The notes under the pieces are model-generated. The model was not told where the DNA came from. It did not search any database and saw only the letters and a program-made list of their open reading frames with translations. From Streptosporangium brasiliense (GTDB taxonomy: Bacteria > Actinomycetota > Actinomycetes > Streptosporangiales > Streptosporangiaceae): a stretch of 64,000 nt of DNA. The stretch spans positions 806,001 through 870,000 of the forward strand of contig NZ_JAUSRB010000001.1 of assembly GCF_030811595.1 (NCBI RefSeq), written 5' to 3'. Numbering within the stretch: the first letter of the stretch is position 1; every line of letters starts with the position of its first letter. A program made the translations under genes and the position numbers. Below, one piece after another: positions 52,153-60,492 of the stretch.

Positions 52153-53847
52153 GTGGGATCTGCAGCATTGGGACCGCAGTACCGGGCGACGGCGCTGCGG
52201 GAGATGAGCGAGAACCACTACGACGTGCTGGTCGTCGGCGGTGGAGTCGTCGGCGCGGGGGCCGCGCTCGACGCGGTGTCCCGCGGTCTGTCGGTCGCGC
52301 TGGTCGAGGCCCGTGACTGGGCGGCCGGCAGTTCGAGCCGGTCCAGCAAGCTGATCCACGGCGGCCTGCGCTACCTCGAGCAGCTCGACTTCCGGCTCGT
52401 CCGGGAGGCGCTCAAGGAGCGCCACCTGCTGCTGACCCGGCTGGCGCCCCATCTCGTCCACCCCGTCCCGTTCCTCTTCCCGCTCACCCACCGGATCTGG
52501 GAGCGCTTCTACATCGGCGCGGGCATGACCCTGTACGACCTCCTGGGCGGGCTGCGGCCGGCCGTCCCGCGTCACCGGAACCTGAGCCGCCGCCGTGCCC
52601 TTGAGGAGGCTCCCGGGCTGAGCCCCGACGCCCTCGTCGGAGCCCTCCGGTATCACGACGCGCAGACCGACGACGCGCGCATGACGCTGACGCTGGTGCG
52701 GACGGCCGCGCGCTACGGCGCCACCGTCGTGAGCAGGGCACGCGCGACCGGCCTGCTCCGCGAGGGCGCCCGGGTCACGGGAGCGCGCGTGGCGGACCTC
52801 GAAAGCGGCCAGGAGGTCACCGTCCGCGCGCGTCAGGTGATCAGCGCCACCGGGGTCTGGACGGACGAGACCTTCGTGATGGCGGGCGTCCGGGGGAGCC
52901 ACACCGTGAGGCCGTCGAAGGGCGTGCACCTCGTCGTGCCGCGTGACCGGATCGGGCTCCGCAGCGCCATGATCCTGCGGACCGAGAAGAGCGTGCTCTT
53001 CGTGCTCCCGTGGGGACGGCACTGGATCATCGGGACCACCGACACGCAGTGGGACCTCGACAAGGACCGCCCGGTGGCCAGCCGCGCCGACATCGACTAC
53101 CTGCTCGACCACGTCAACGCGGTGCTGCGCCGGCCGCTGACCCACGACGACGTCGAAGGCGTCTACGCCGGGCTCCGCCCGCTGCTCGCCGGCGACTCGG
53201 CGGACACCGCGAAGCTCTCGCGCGAGCACCTGGTCACGGCCCCCCTCCCGGGCCTGGTGGTCGTCGTCGGCGGCAAGTACACCACCTACCGCGTGATGGC
53301 CAAGGACGCCGTCGACATGGCCGCGCGAGAGCTCGGCACCGCCGTACCGGAGTCGGTCACCCACCGGGTCCCGCTCCTCGGGGCGGCCGGGTACGAGGCG
53401 CTGTGGAACGGGCGGCACGGCCTGGCCGGGCGCTCGCGGCTGAGCGTCGCCTCGGTGGAACGGCTCCTGCGCCGCTACGGGTCGGAGGTCGAGGAACTGC
53501 TGGACCTGGTCGCCGCCGACCCCGCGCTGGGGCGGCCGCTCCACGGGGCGCCGGGCTACCTGAGGGCCGAGGCCGTCTACGCGGCCTCGCACGAGCAGGC
53601 GCTGCACCTGGAGGACGTGCTGACCCGCCGTACCCACGTCTTCATGGAGGAGCGGGACCGTGGCCTCGCCGCCGCGGCCGAGGTGGCCGCCCTCATCGCC
53701 CCGGTCCTCGGCTGGGACGACGACACGGTGCGGCGCGAGACGGAGCGGTACCGGCTGCACGTCCAGGCGGAGCTCGCCGCCGAGCGGCGGCCGGACGACG
53801 TGGCGGCGGCGGAGGCCCTGCGCGCCGTCCCGGAACCGTCCGTCTGA
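52153..53847 (+). CDS. glpD: aerobic glycerol-3-phosphate dehydrogenase
   Basis: 564 residues from GTG 52153, chosen because AGGAGG lies six bases upstream. FAD-binding DVLVVGGGVVGAGAALDAVS, then GSSSRSSKLIHGGLRYLEQ, a KGVHLVVPRDR region and VVVGGKYTTYRVMAKDAVD are standard GlpD blocks; the C-terminal DAO_C domain is present. It oxidises glycerol-3-phosphate to dihydroxyacetone phosphate at the membrane, feeding the quinone pool. Third gene of the glycerol operon. Confidence 0.96.
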   Translation: MGSAALGPQYRATALREMSENHYDVLVVGGGVVGAGAALDAVSRGLSVALVEARDWAAGSSSRSSKLIHGGLRYLEQLDFRLVREALKERHLLLTRLAPHLVHPVPFLFPLTHRIWERFYIGAGMTLYDLLGGLRPAVPRHRNLSRRRALEEAPGLSPDALVGALRYHDAQTDDARMTLTLVRTAARYGATVVSRARATGLLREGARVTGARVADLESGQEVTVRARQVISATGVWTDETFVMAGVRGSHTVRPSKGVHLVVPRDRIGLRSAMILRTEKSVLFVLPWGRHWIIGTTDTQWDLDKDRPVASRADIDYLLDHVNAVLRRPLTHDDVEGVYAGLRPLLAGDSADTAKLSREHLVTAPLPGLVVVVGGKYTTYRVMAKDAVDMAARELGTAVPESVTHRVPLLGAAGYEALWNGRHGLAGRSRLSVASVERLLRRYGSEVEELLDLVAADPALGRPLHGAPGYLRAEAVYAASHEQALHLEDVLTRRTHVFMEERDRGLAAAAEVAALIAPVLGWDDDTVRRETERYRLHVQAELAAERRPDDVAAAEALRAVPEPSV

Positions 53848-53947
53848 GCCGACGGGACCCGGACGGCCGCTGCCATGATCGGCTCCAGCGGGCACCACCC
53901 GGTCGGGCACCCGTAAGGTGGGGTCCCAATTGCCGGGCTCGGAATCG

Positions 53948-55567
53948 ATGGCGGGAATCGTGGGTGATTGGGAACGGCCGCCGGCCATGCTCGCCGGCCG
54001 GTACCGGCTGGAGGAGCTGATCGGCCGGGGCGAGACGGGCGAGGTGTGGCGCGGTCATGATCTGCGGCCGGGCTGGCCGGTGGCGGTCAAGATCCTGTCG
54101 CCGCGGGTGGCCGACATCTCGATGCGCGAGCGGTTCGCCCGGGAGGCGCGGACCGCCGCCCGGGTCGTCCACCCCAACGTGGTGACGGTGTTCGACGTGG
54201 GCGAGCACGAGGGCCGGCCGTTCCTGGTGATGGAGCTGCTGACCGGCCGCGATCTCGCCACCGAGCTGGCCGAGAACGGGCCGCTGAGCGTCCCGGCGAT
54301 GTGCCGCCTGGCGGGGCAGGCGGCGCTCGGGCTGGACGCCGCGCACCGGGCCGGAGTCGTGCACCGCGATGTCACGCCGGCCAACCTGCACCAGAGCGCG
54401 GACGGCGTGCTCAAGGTGGTCGACTTCGGGACGGCCCGGGTCGCGACCGAGGCCGCGGTACGGCTGACCTCAGGGAAGAGCGGCATCGGCACGGCCGCCT
54501 ACCTGTCGCCCGAGCAGGTTCTCGGCGGGGCGGGGAACGCGGCCTCCGACCTCTACGCGCTCGGCTGCGTCTGTTACGAGCTGCTGTGCGGGCGTCCCCC
54601 GTTCACCGGGCCGGCGACGGAGCTGGCCGCCCAGCACGTCCACAACCGCCCGGACCCGCCCAGCCGGTACCGCCCGGACGTCCCGGCGGAGCTGGAGAGG
54701 CTGGTGCTGGCCCTGCTGGAGAAGGACCCGGCCGCCCGGCCCGCCAGCGGCGAGGTCGTCCGCCGGGTGCTGGCCGACGTCGCACGCCACGCGACGCCAC
54801 GCGTCCATGACACCGCGGCGCACCGTGTCCATGAGAGCGCGGTGTCCCGGGGCTCCGGCGTCGAGGCGTCCCGGGCCCACGACACGGTGAGGCCCCGGGG
54901 CCATGAGGCCGCGCCGCTCCGGGCTCCCGGTGCCGAGGCGCCCCGGACCCACGAGACCGCGGTGTTCCCCGTACCGGACCTCGGCCCGGCGGCGGAGCCC
55001 GGCGCTCCGGGGGAGCCTCGGGCGGCGGGACCCGTGCCGGGCCGCCTGCGGAGGTGGCACGCGGGGGCCGCGCTGGGCGTGGTCGCCGTGCTCGTGGCCG
55101 GGGCCCTGTGGACGTCGGCCCCGTCGGATCCGGTGAGCTCGGTCACCACCGTCGCGGTCCCGTCCGGAACGCCGTCCGCGCCGCGGTCACCGTCGCCGAC
55201 CGCCTCGCGGAGCGCGGCCCCGTCCCCGGCCCCCAGCCGGACCCGGCCGTCGCCGCGATCGGCGGCGGAGGAGTGGCGGGCGCGGCTGCTGGCCTTCGGC
55301 CGTGCCGTCACCGACCAGGAACGGCGCGGAGGCATCGACCCCAAACTGGCCCGCAAGGTCCGGGAGAAGATCGCCAAGATCGCCCGGAAGATCCAGGAGG
55401 GCAAGAACGGGGATGTCCGCGACGAGCTGCGTGAGCTCGGCCGTGACCTGGTCAAGGCGCGGCGGGAGGGCAGGCTCGCCTCCGAAGGGCCGCTCATCGC
55501 CTTCCTGCGCGAGTCCGGGGTCGACCTCACCTCGCGCGGCCGCCACTCCGACGATGACGACGACTGA
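53948..55567 (+). CDS. membrane Ser/Thr protein kinase with C-terminal extracellular tail
   Basis: 539 residues from ATG 53948 (GTG 53918 is an alternative; neither has a strong ribosome-binding site). The kinase domain has LIGRGETGEVWRG, the ATP lysine K48 (VAVKIL), HRDVTPAN at 139-146 and DFG at 159-161. The catalytic-loop lysine usual in Ser/Thr kinases (HRDxKPxN) is Thr143. A repetitive His/Glu/Arg juxtamembrane region, one membrane helix (AALGVVAVLVAGALWTS) and a Ser/Pro-rich linker lead to a helical basic domain ending in five Asp. It is convergent with the TPR gene; substrates are unknown. Confidence 0.88.
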   Translation: MAGIVGDWERPPAMLAGRYRLEELIGRGETGEVWRGHDLRPGWPVAVKILSPRVADISMRERFAREARTAARVVHPNVVTVFDVGEHEGRPFLVMELLTGRDLATELAENGPLSVPAMCRLAGQAALGLDAAHRAGVVHRDVTPANLHQSADGVLKVVDFGTARVATEAAVRLTSGKSGIGTAAYLSPEQVLGGAGNAASDLYALGCVCYELLCGRPPFTGPATELAAQHVHNRPDPPSRYRPDVPAELERLVLALLEKDPAARPASGEVVRRVLADVARHATPRVHDTAAHRVHESAVSRGSGVEASRAHDTVRPRGHEAAPLRAPGAEAPRTHETAVFPVPDLGPAAEPGAPGEPRAAGPVPGRLRRWHAGAALGVVAVLVAGALWTSAPSDPVSSVTTVAVPSGTPSAPRSPSPTASRSAAPSPAPSRTRPSPRSAAEEWRARLLAFGRAVTDQERRGGIDPKLARKVREKIAKIARKIQEGKNGDVRDELRELGRDLVKARREGRLASEGPLIAFLRESGVDLTSRGRHSDDDDD

Positions 55568-55681
55568 CCCGCCGTCCGCCGGGTCCGCCGGACCCGCCCT
55601 CGCCGGAGCGGGGGCGGGGGCGGGGGCGGCCCGGCCGGCATGGGGGGACCCGCGTCAGGGGGCCGCGTCGAGAGGCCCGCG

Positions 55682-58075
55682 TCAGGGGACCTGCCCGGCA
55701 TCCGGCAGGGTGGCGCTGAGCAGGCGCGCCCGGGTCAGCACCTCCTCCGCCTCCGCGTGGCTGCCGAGATCCTCCAGGAGCTGACCGAGTTCGGTCAGCG
55801 AGCCGGCGAAGGAGCGGCGGTGCAGGGCCGGCTCCCGGATGGCGAGCCCGCGGTCGATCTCGACGGCGCGGCGGCGGTGGTCGAGCGCCTCGCCGGCGCG
55901 GCCCGCCTGACGCAGGTAGCCGGCCAGCTCGCCGAGCGCCCATGAGAGCAGGGGCAGCTGCTCGGGCTCGTTCTCGACGGCGGCGGTGAGGAGATCCACA
56001 GCCTTCGCCTGGACCACGACGGCCTCGTCCGGGCGGAGCAGATCGTCCAGGCAGGTGGCCATGAGGCAGAGCGCGCGGGCGCAGGGGGACGCCGAGGCGT
56101 CCGGCTGCCGCATCGACATGATCTCCCACAGCGTGACCGCCCGGATCAGGTGCTCCAGGGCCGCCTCCGGCTGCCGGGCGCCGACCAGCTGCTCGCCGAG
56201 GGCGGTGAAGGCGTCGACCGGGTCGTCCGCCGCCGCGAGCAACCTGTCGGTCACCGTCTCGGTGTCACGGCGCAGGCAGCTCAGGACGAGAAGCTGCCTG
56301 CGCAGCGTCACCGCGAGCTTGGCGCCGTGGCCGAGGTCGTCCCAGATGGAGGCCGCCCGTTCGAGCAGGGGCAGAGCCTTCTCGTGGTCCTCCTGGTCGC
56401 AGTGCCGTACGGCGAGGCTGTCAAGCTCGTCGGCGAGCTTGTCCAGGTATGAGCCCGGGTCGAGGGACGCGAGGTCCTCGTAGAGGTCCACGGCCCGGGC
56501 CGTCGCCCGGACGGCGCGCCCGTGGTGCCCGGCGTCCGCCGCCCGGGCGCCCAGGTGGGACAGGGCCTCCGCCATTCCCGCCCGCCGGCCGGCCGTCCCC
56601 GCCGGGTGCTCGACCGCCGTCGCCAAGTGCTCCGCCGTCCCCGCCTGCCGGCCGGCCGTTCCCGCCGGGTGCCCGGCCGCCGTCGCCAGGTGGTCCGTCT
56701 CGGCGGGGGAGGCCCCGCCGTACAGGTCGGCCGCCAGCTGCGCCGCGGCCACCGCCTCCTCGGGGCGGCCGAGCAGGGCCAGGTAGACGCTCTGCGCGAC
56801 CCACGCGTCGGCCAGGCCGGATCGGGAGCGGTCCGGGGCGCGCCAGGCCAGCTCCCCGTACAGGGTGAGAGCCCGCTCCAGGCAGGCGGCCGCCCGATCC
56901 GGCCGCCCCAGCCGCTCGTGGTGGCGGCCCAGGTTGTGCAGCGCCTGGGCGAGGTCGTGGCCGTGGTCGCCGTCACCGTCGCCGTCGGAACGCAGGCGCT
57001 CCAGCAGGCTCACGGCACGCTCACCCGAGGTGGCCGCCTGCTCGAACTGCCCGCACTCCTCCCGCAGGAGGCTCAGGAAGCCCAGGGTGGCGGCCAGCCC
57101 GGCCGCCCAGCCGGGGTCGGCGTCGTAGAGGCGCTGGAGGAGCTCCACCGACTCGCGCACCGCCTCCGCCGCCTCCGCGGCCCGGCCGGCGCCCCGGAGG
57201 CTGATGCCGAGGTTGTGCAGGGCGGTCGCCAGCCGCGCGGGGTCGCCGATCTCCCGCAGCAGCGCGGTGGCCGCGGCGGCGGCCTCGACCGCCTCCGCGC
57301 TCCGGCCCATCGCGGTCAGGACGACGCCCAGCCGTTCCTGGACGTCGGCCCGGGACTCCTCGCTGCCCGGGCACTCGCCGTAGAGCGCCGCGGACTCCTC
57401 CAGCGCGGAGACCGCGGCCCCGTGCTGCCCGCTCTCCTCGAGGTCCCAGCCGAGGCGGTCGAGGGCGCGGGCCAGCTCCGGGGTCCAGCCGGAGTCACCG
57501 TCGCGGGCCTCCCGGCACAGGGCGACGGCCTGGCGCATCGCACCGGCGGCGTCGCCGAGCCGGCCGAGCTCACGGTGGACGTGCCGCAGGTTGTGCAGCG
57601 AGCGCAGCAGCTCCGGGCGGTAGCCGGCCGGGTCGGCGCCCGCGAGCGCCCGGTACATCCCGGTGGAGGTCAGGACGGCCTCCAGCGCGCTCGCGGGCTC
57701 GCCCAGCCGCAGGTCGATCCCGGCCATGCCGTCCAGGGCCAGGGCGTGCCGGAAACGCAGGTCCAGGCCGTCCTGGCCGAGCCCGGCGTACGCCCGGACG
57801 GTCTCGACGGCCACCTGCCTCGCCTCGTCCCACAGCTCGCTCGCGGTCAGCTCCTCCCGGAGCTCCTGCAGGGCCTCGGCCACGGCGAGGCGGTGCAGGG
57901 GCGGCAGCCGGCGGGCCCGCTCCAGCGCCCGCCTCGCGGTGCCGAGGGCGGCCTCGCGGTCGCCCTCCTCCCGCTGCAGGCCGAGCAGGTGGTTGAGGCC
58001 GGCGAGCTGTTCGTAGTCCGTCTCCCAGCCGCCGTCGGCCCGCCCCGCGTGGACCCCGTCCTCGGCCGGGTTCAT
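55682..58075 (-). CDS. large TPR-repeat protein
   Basis: 797 residues from ATG 58075 (GGGAG upstream; an ATG at 58090 is in frame). Built of about 15 TPR units of the long 40-42-residue kinesin-light-chain type (LATALHNLGISLRGAGRAAE; ALHNLGRHHERLGRPDRAAA). No NTPase, DNA-binding or effector domain. A 26-residue in-frame duplication (HLATA…HPAGTAGR…AGTAE) lies around 56590-56700. It may be a scaffold for a STAND or CHAT-type system, but no such partner is adjacent; convergent with the Ser/Thr kinase. Confidence 0.85.
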   Translation of the reverse strand: MNPAEDGVHAGRADGGWETDYEQLAGLNHLLGLQREEGDREAALGTARRALERARRLPPLHRLAVAEALQELREELTASELWDEARQVAVETVRAYAGLGQDGLDLRFRHALALDGMAGIDLRLGEPASALEAVLTSTGMYRALAGADPAGYRPELLRSLHNLRHVHRELGRLGDAAGAMRQAVALCREARDGDSGWTPELARALDRLGWDLEESGQHGAAVSALEESAALYGECPGSEESRADVQERLGVVLTAMGRSAEAVEAAAAATALLREIGDPARLATALHNLGISLRGAGRAAEAAEAVRESVELLQRLYDADPGWAAGLAATLGFLSLLREECGQFEQAATSGERAVSLLERLRSDGDGDGDHGHDLAQALHNLGRHHERLGRPDRAAACLERALTLYGELAWRAPDRSRSGLADAWVAQSVYLALLGRPEEAVAAAQLAADLYGGASPAETDHLATAAGHPAGTAGRQAGTAEHLATAVEHPAGTAGRRAGMAEALSHLGARAADAGHHGRAVRATARAVDLYEDLASLDPGSYLDKLADELDSLAVRHCDQEDHEKALPLLERAASIWDDLGHGAKLAVTLRRQLLVLSCLRRDTETVTDRLLAAADDPVDAFTALGEQLVGARQPEAALEHLIRAVTLWEIMSMRQPDASASPCARALCLMATCLDDLLRPDEAVVVQAKAVDLLTAAVENEPEQLPLLSWALGELAGYLRQAGRAGEALDHRRRAVEIDRGLAIREPALHRRSFAGSLTELGQLLEDLGSHAEAEEVLTRARLLSATLPDAGQVP

Positions 58076-58261
58076 CGATGTCTCCCTCACCCTTCCACCT
58101 TCGCGGCTGCCGCTTGTCCTTCGCTTGAAAGCGGGTGAACGCCGGTGAACGCCGGCCGCGGAGGGCGCGGAGAGGGAGACGGCTCAGCGGGTCGAGCCGG
58201 CGCGCCGTCCGGGCCGCCGTCCCGCGATGTACGGCACCCCTTTCCGGGGTACCTCTGACGC

Positions 58262-58978
58262 ATGACCTCACCACTGAAGGACCCGCTGGCGGGTCTCGAC
58301 CCCTTTGACATCTTCGACACCGAGGCGGCCCGCCTGGACCGCCACTTCTCCCGGCTCGACGACGAGGGCTGGGAGCGCCCCTCGCGGTGCGCGGGCTGGT
58401 CGGTCCGCGACGTCCTGGGCCATCTGGCCGGCGAGGAGCTGTACAACCACGCCTGCCTGGACGGCGACGTCCAGGGCTTCACCGCGATGCTCGGACGCGA
58501 GGGCGTCACCGGCGGCTTCAACGGCTTCAACGACTGGTGCGTACAGCGCAGCCGCGGCATGCCCGTGGAGGAGGTGCTGGAGGAGTGGCGGCGGGCGAAC
58601 GGCGAGACGCGCGGGCGCATGCGCGCGCTCGGCCGCGACGCGGAGCTGCAGACCCTGGCCGGCCCGTATCCGGTGGGCCTGCAGACCTTCCACTACGACT
58701 CCGAGTACGCCACCCACGCCGACGACGTGGGCGCTCCCGTGCCGGACGACGAGGCCGGCGAGCGGGCCCGGTGGCGGGCCGAGGTGGCCGCCGCCGTGCT
58801 GGCGGAGCAGGGATCGCAGGCGCAGGTCGAGCTGACCGCCGAGCGGATCTGGGTGCACGCCGCCGGCGCGACCGCGCAGCTGTCCGCCCCCGAGTTCGTC
58901 GAGGCGACGGTGGGCCGGCTGCCGGACGGCCACCCGCTCGACCGCAGGCTCAGGGCGGCCCTGCGCTGCCTGGCCTGA
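58262..58978 (+). CDS. mycothiol-dependent maleylpyruvate isomerase-type (DinB/MDMPI) protein
   Basis: 238 residues with the MDMPI N-terminal four-helix bundle: LDRHFSRLDDEGWERPSRCA, GWSVRDVLGHLAGEELYN (metal-ligand His in GHLAGE), and later FHYDSEYATHADD with the second and third His. The C-terminal small domain (VHAAGATAQLSAPEFVEATV) is present. Family members use mycothiol or another thiol with a divalent metal. Substrate is unknown. Its ribosome-binding site is weak. Confidence 0.88.
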   Translation: MTSPLKDPLAGLDPFDIFDTEAARLDRHFSRLDDEGWERPSRCAGWSVRDVLGHLAGEELYNHACLDGDVQGFTAMLGREGVTGGFNGFNDWCVQRSRGMPVEEVLEEWRRANGETRGRMRALGRDAELQTLAGPYPVGLQTFHYDSEYATHADDVGAPVPDDEAGERARWRAEVAAAVLAEQGSQAQVELTAERIWVHAAGATAQLSAPEFVEATVGRLPDGHPLDRRLRAALRCLA

Positions 58979-59188
58979 TCACTCACGGGTCCGGGGCGGT
59001 CGTCCCCGCCCTCCACCCCGCCCCGCCGGACGTCCCCGGGGGACCCCGGCCCCGATGCCCCCGCCCCGCCGGACGTCCCCGGTGACCTTGCCGAAAGTCA
59101 ATGCCGATCGGTGACGACCGGCGACTGCCCGTCTGACCTCCCGGTTCCTACAGTCGTTCGCGACCTGCAGGGACGATGTGGAGGAAAT

Positions 59189-59839
59189 GTGAGCGATCAG
59201 ATCGAGGACGTGCCCGACGTCAGCGCCGAGCTGTACCGCGAGATAACCGAGTTCGCGCAGAGCACCCCGCCCTGGTTCCAGACGCTGGCCGAGATCGGCA
59301 CGGAGGCCGTGCTGCTGCTGTTCGCGGCGCTCTTCCTCGCCGCCTGGTGGCGGGCCCGGAGCCAGGACACCCGGACGATGACGCTGGCCCTGCTCGCCCC
59401 CGTCGCGACGGTGGCGGCCTACGTGATCAGCGAACTCTCCAAGGGCCTGATGGAGGAGGACCGGCCCTGCCGGGTCCTGCGCGGCGTCTCCGCCATCGCC
59501 GAGTGTCCTCCGTACGGGGACTGGTCCTTCCCCAGCAACCACGCGACGCTCGTCGCCGCCGCGGCGGCCGCCATGACCGTCGCCTGGCGGCGGACCGCCC
59601 CCTACGTGCTGGTCCTCGCCGTGCTGGGGGCCTTCTCCCGGGTCTTCGTCGGCGTGCACTACCCGCACGACGTCATCGCGGGCTCCCTGCTCGGCGCGGT
59701 GGTGGCGCCGCCGCTGATGCTGGCCCTGACACCCCTGCTCACCCCGCTCGTGGCGCGCCTGCGTGCGGGAGGCCCGCTGCGTCCGGCGCTCACCGCGGCG
59801 GCGGCCGCGGACCGCGCCGGGCACGCCCGGAGGGGCTAG
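59189..59839 (+). CDS. PAP2-family membrane phosphatase
   Basis: 216 residues from GTG 59189 (GGAGGA upstream). Five or six hydrophobic helices with the three phosphatase motifs: KGLMEEDRPCR, PSNHAT, and SRVFVGVHYPHDV. Likely hydrolyses undecaprenyl pyrophosphate or another lipid phosphate on the outer face of the membrane. Its TAG stop and the TAG stop of the convergent response-regulator gene share the palindrome CTAG. Confidence 0.92.
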   Translation: MSDQIEDVPDVSAELYREITEFAQSTPPWFQTLAEIGTEAVLLLFAALFLAAWWRARSQDTRTMTLALLAPVATVAAYVISELSKGLMEEDRPCRVLRGVSAIAECPPYGDWSFPSNHATLVAAAAAAMTVAWRRTAPYVLVLAVLGAFSRVFVGVHYPHDVIAGSLLGAVVAPPLMLALTPLLTPLVARLRAGGPLRPALTAAAAADRAGHARRG

Positions 59840-60492
59840 CCGCGCTCGACCAGATCGGCCTCGTGGGCGATGACGGCGGCCTGTACCCGGTTGCGCACGC
59901 CGAGCCGGCCCAGGATCGTGCTGACGTAGGTCTTCACGCTGCCCTCGACCAGGTGCAGGCGCTGGGCGATCTCCGCGTTGGACATGCCCGCGCCGACCAG
60001 GCCCAGGACCTCGCGCTCACGCCTGGTGAGGACCTCGATCCGCTCGCGGGCGGCGTCCGCGCGCGCCATGCGCCCGCCGGCCAGCTCGCCGATCACCCGG
60101 GCGGCCACCTTGGGCGACAGGTAGGCGCCGCCCTCGGCCGCCGCCCGCACCCCCAGCAGGAACTCCCGGGGGTCTCCGGTCTTGAGCAGGAACCCCGCGG
60201 CGCCGTCGGCGAGCGCCCGCGCGATGTAGGAGTCCTTGCCGAAGGTGGTCATGATCAGGACCGCCGTCCCGGGCACCGCCCGGCGGATCTCGGCGGTCGC
60301 GGCCAGCCCGTCGAGCTCCGGCATGCGGATGTCGACCAGGGCGACGTCCGGCCGGTGGGCGCGGACCAGCTCGACCAGCGCCCGCCCGTCCCCGGCCTCG
60401 GCGACCACCTCGATCTCGGGGTCGGCCGACAGGATCATCCGCACCCCCGCGCGGATCACGGTCTCGTCGTCGGCCAGCACCACTCGGATCAA
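59836..60492 (-). CDS. NarL/LuxR-family response regulator
   Basis: 218 residues from TTG 60492, which overlaps the kinase stop (TTGA) with GGAGGGAAG six bases upstream; the next in-frame GTG is at 60483. Receiver domain: acidic pair D8/D9, phospho-acceptor D54 (VALVDIRMPELDG), T/K at TTFGK and LKTGD. The C-terminal LuxR-type HTH (LTRREREVLGLVGAGMSNAE then IAQRLHLVEGSVKTY) binds DNA. It is the cognate partner of the coupled histidine kinase. Confidence 0.95.
   Translation of the reverse strand: MIRVVLADDETVIRAGVRMILSADPEIEVVAEAGDGRALVELVRAHRPDVALVDIRMPELDGLAATAEIRRAVPGTAVLIMTTFGKDSYIARALADGAAGFLLKTGDPREFLLGVRAAAEGGAYLSPKVAARVIGELAGGRMARADAARERIEVLTRREREVLGLVGAGMSNAEIAQRLHLVEGSVKTYVSTILGRLGVRNRVQAAVIAHEADLVERG

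Noticed and set aside
55581..55595. gggtcc-gcc-ggaccc hairpin between the kinase and TPR genes as terminator
   Set aside because: The stem is only six base pairs in very GC-rich DNA with many similar chance repeats, so I did not list it.
59836..59839. Overlapping stop codons of PAP2 and response-regulator genes in CTAG
   Set aside because: A neat arrangement, but a chance consequence of convergent genes ending together; no functional meaning is supported.
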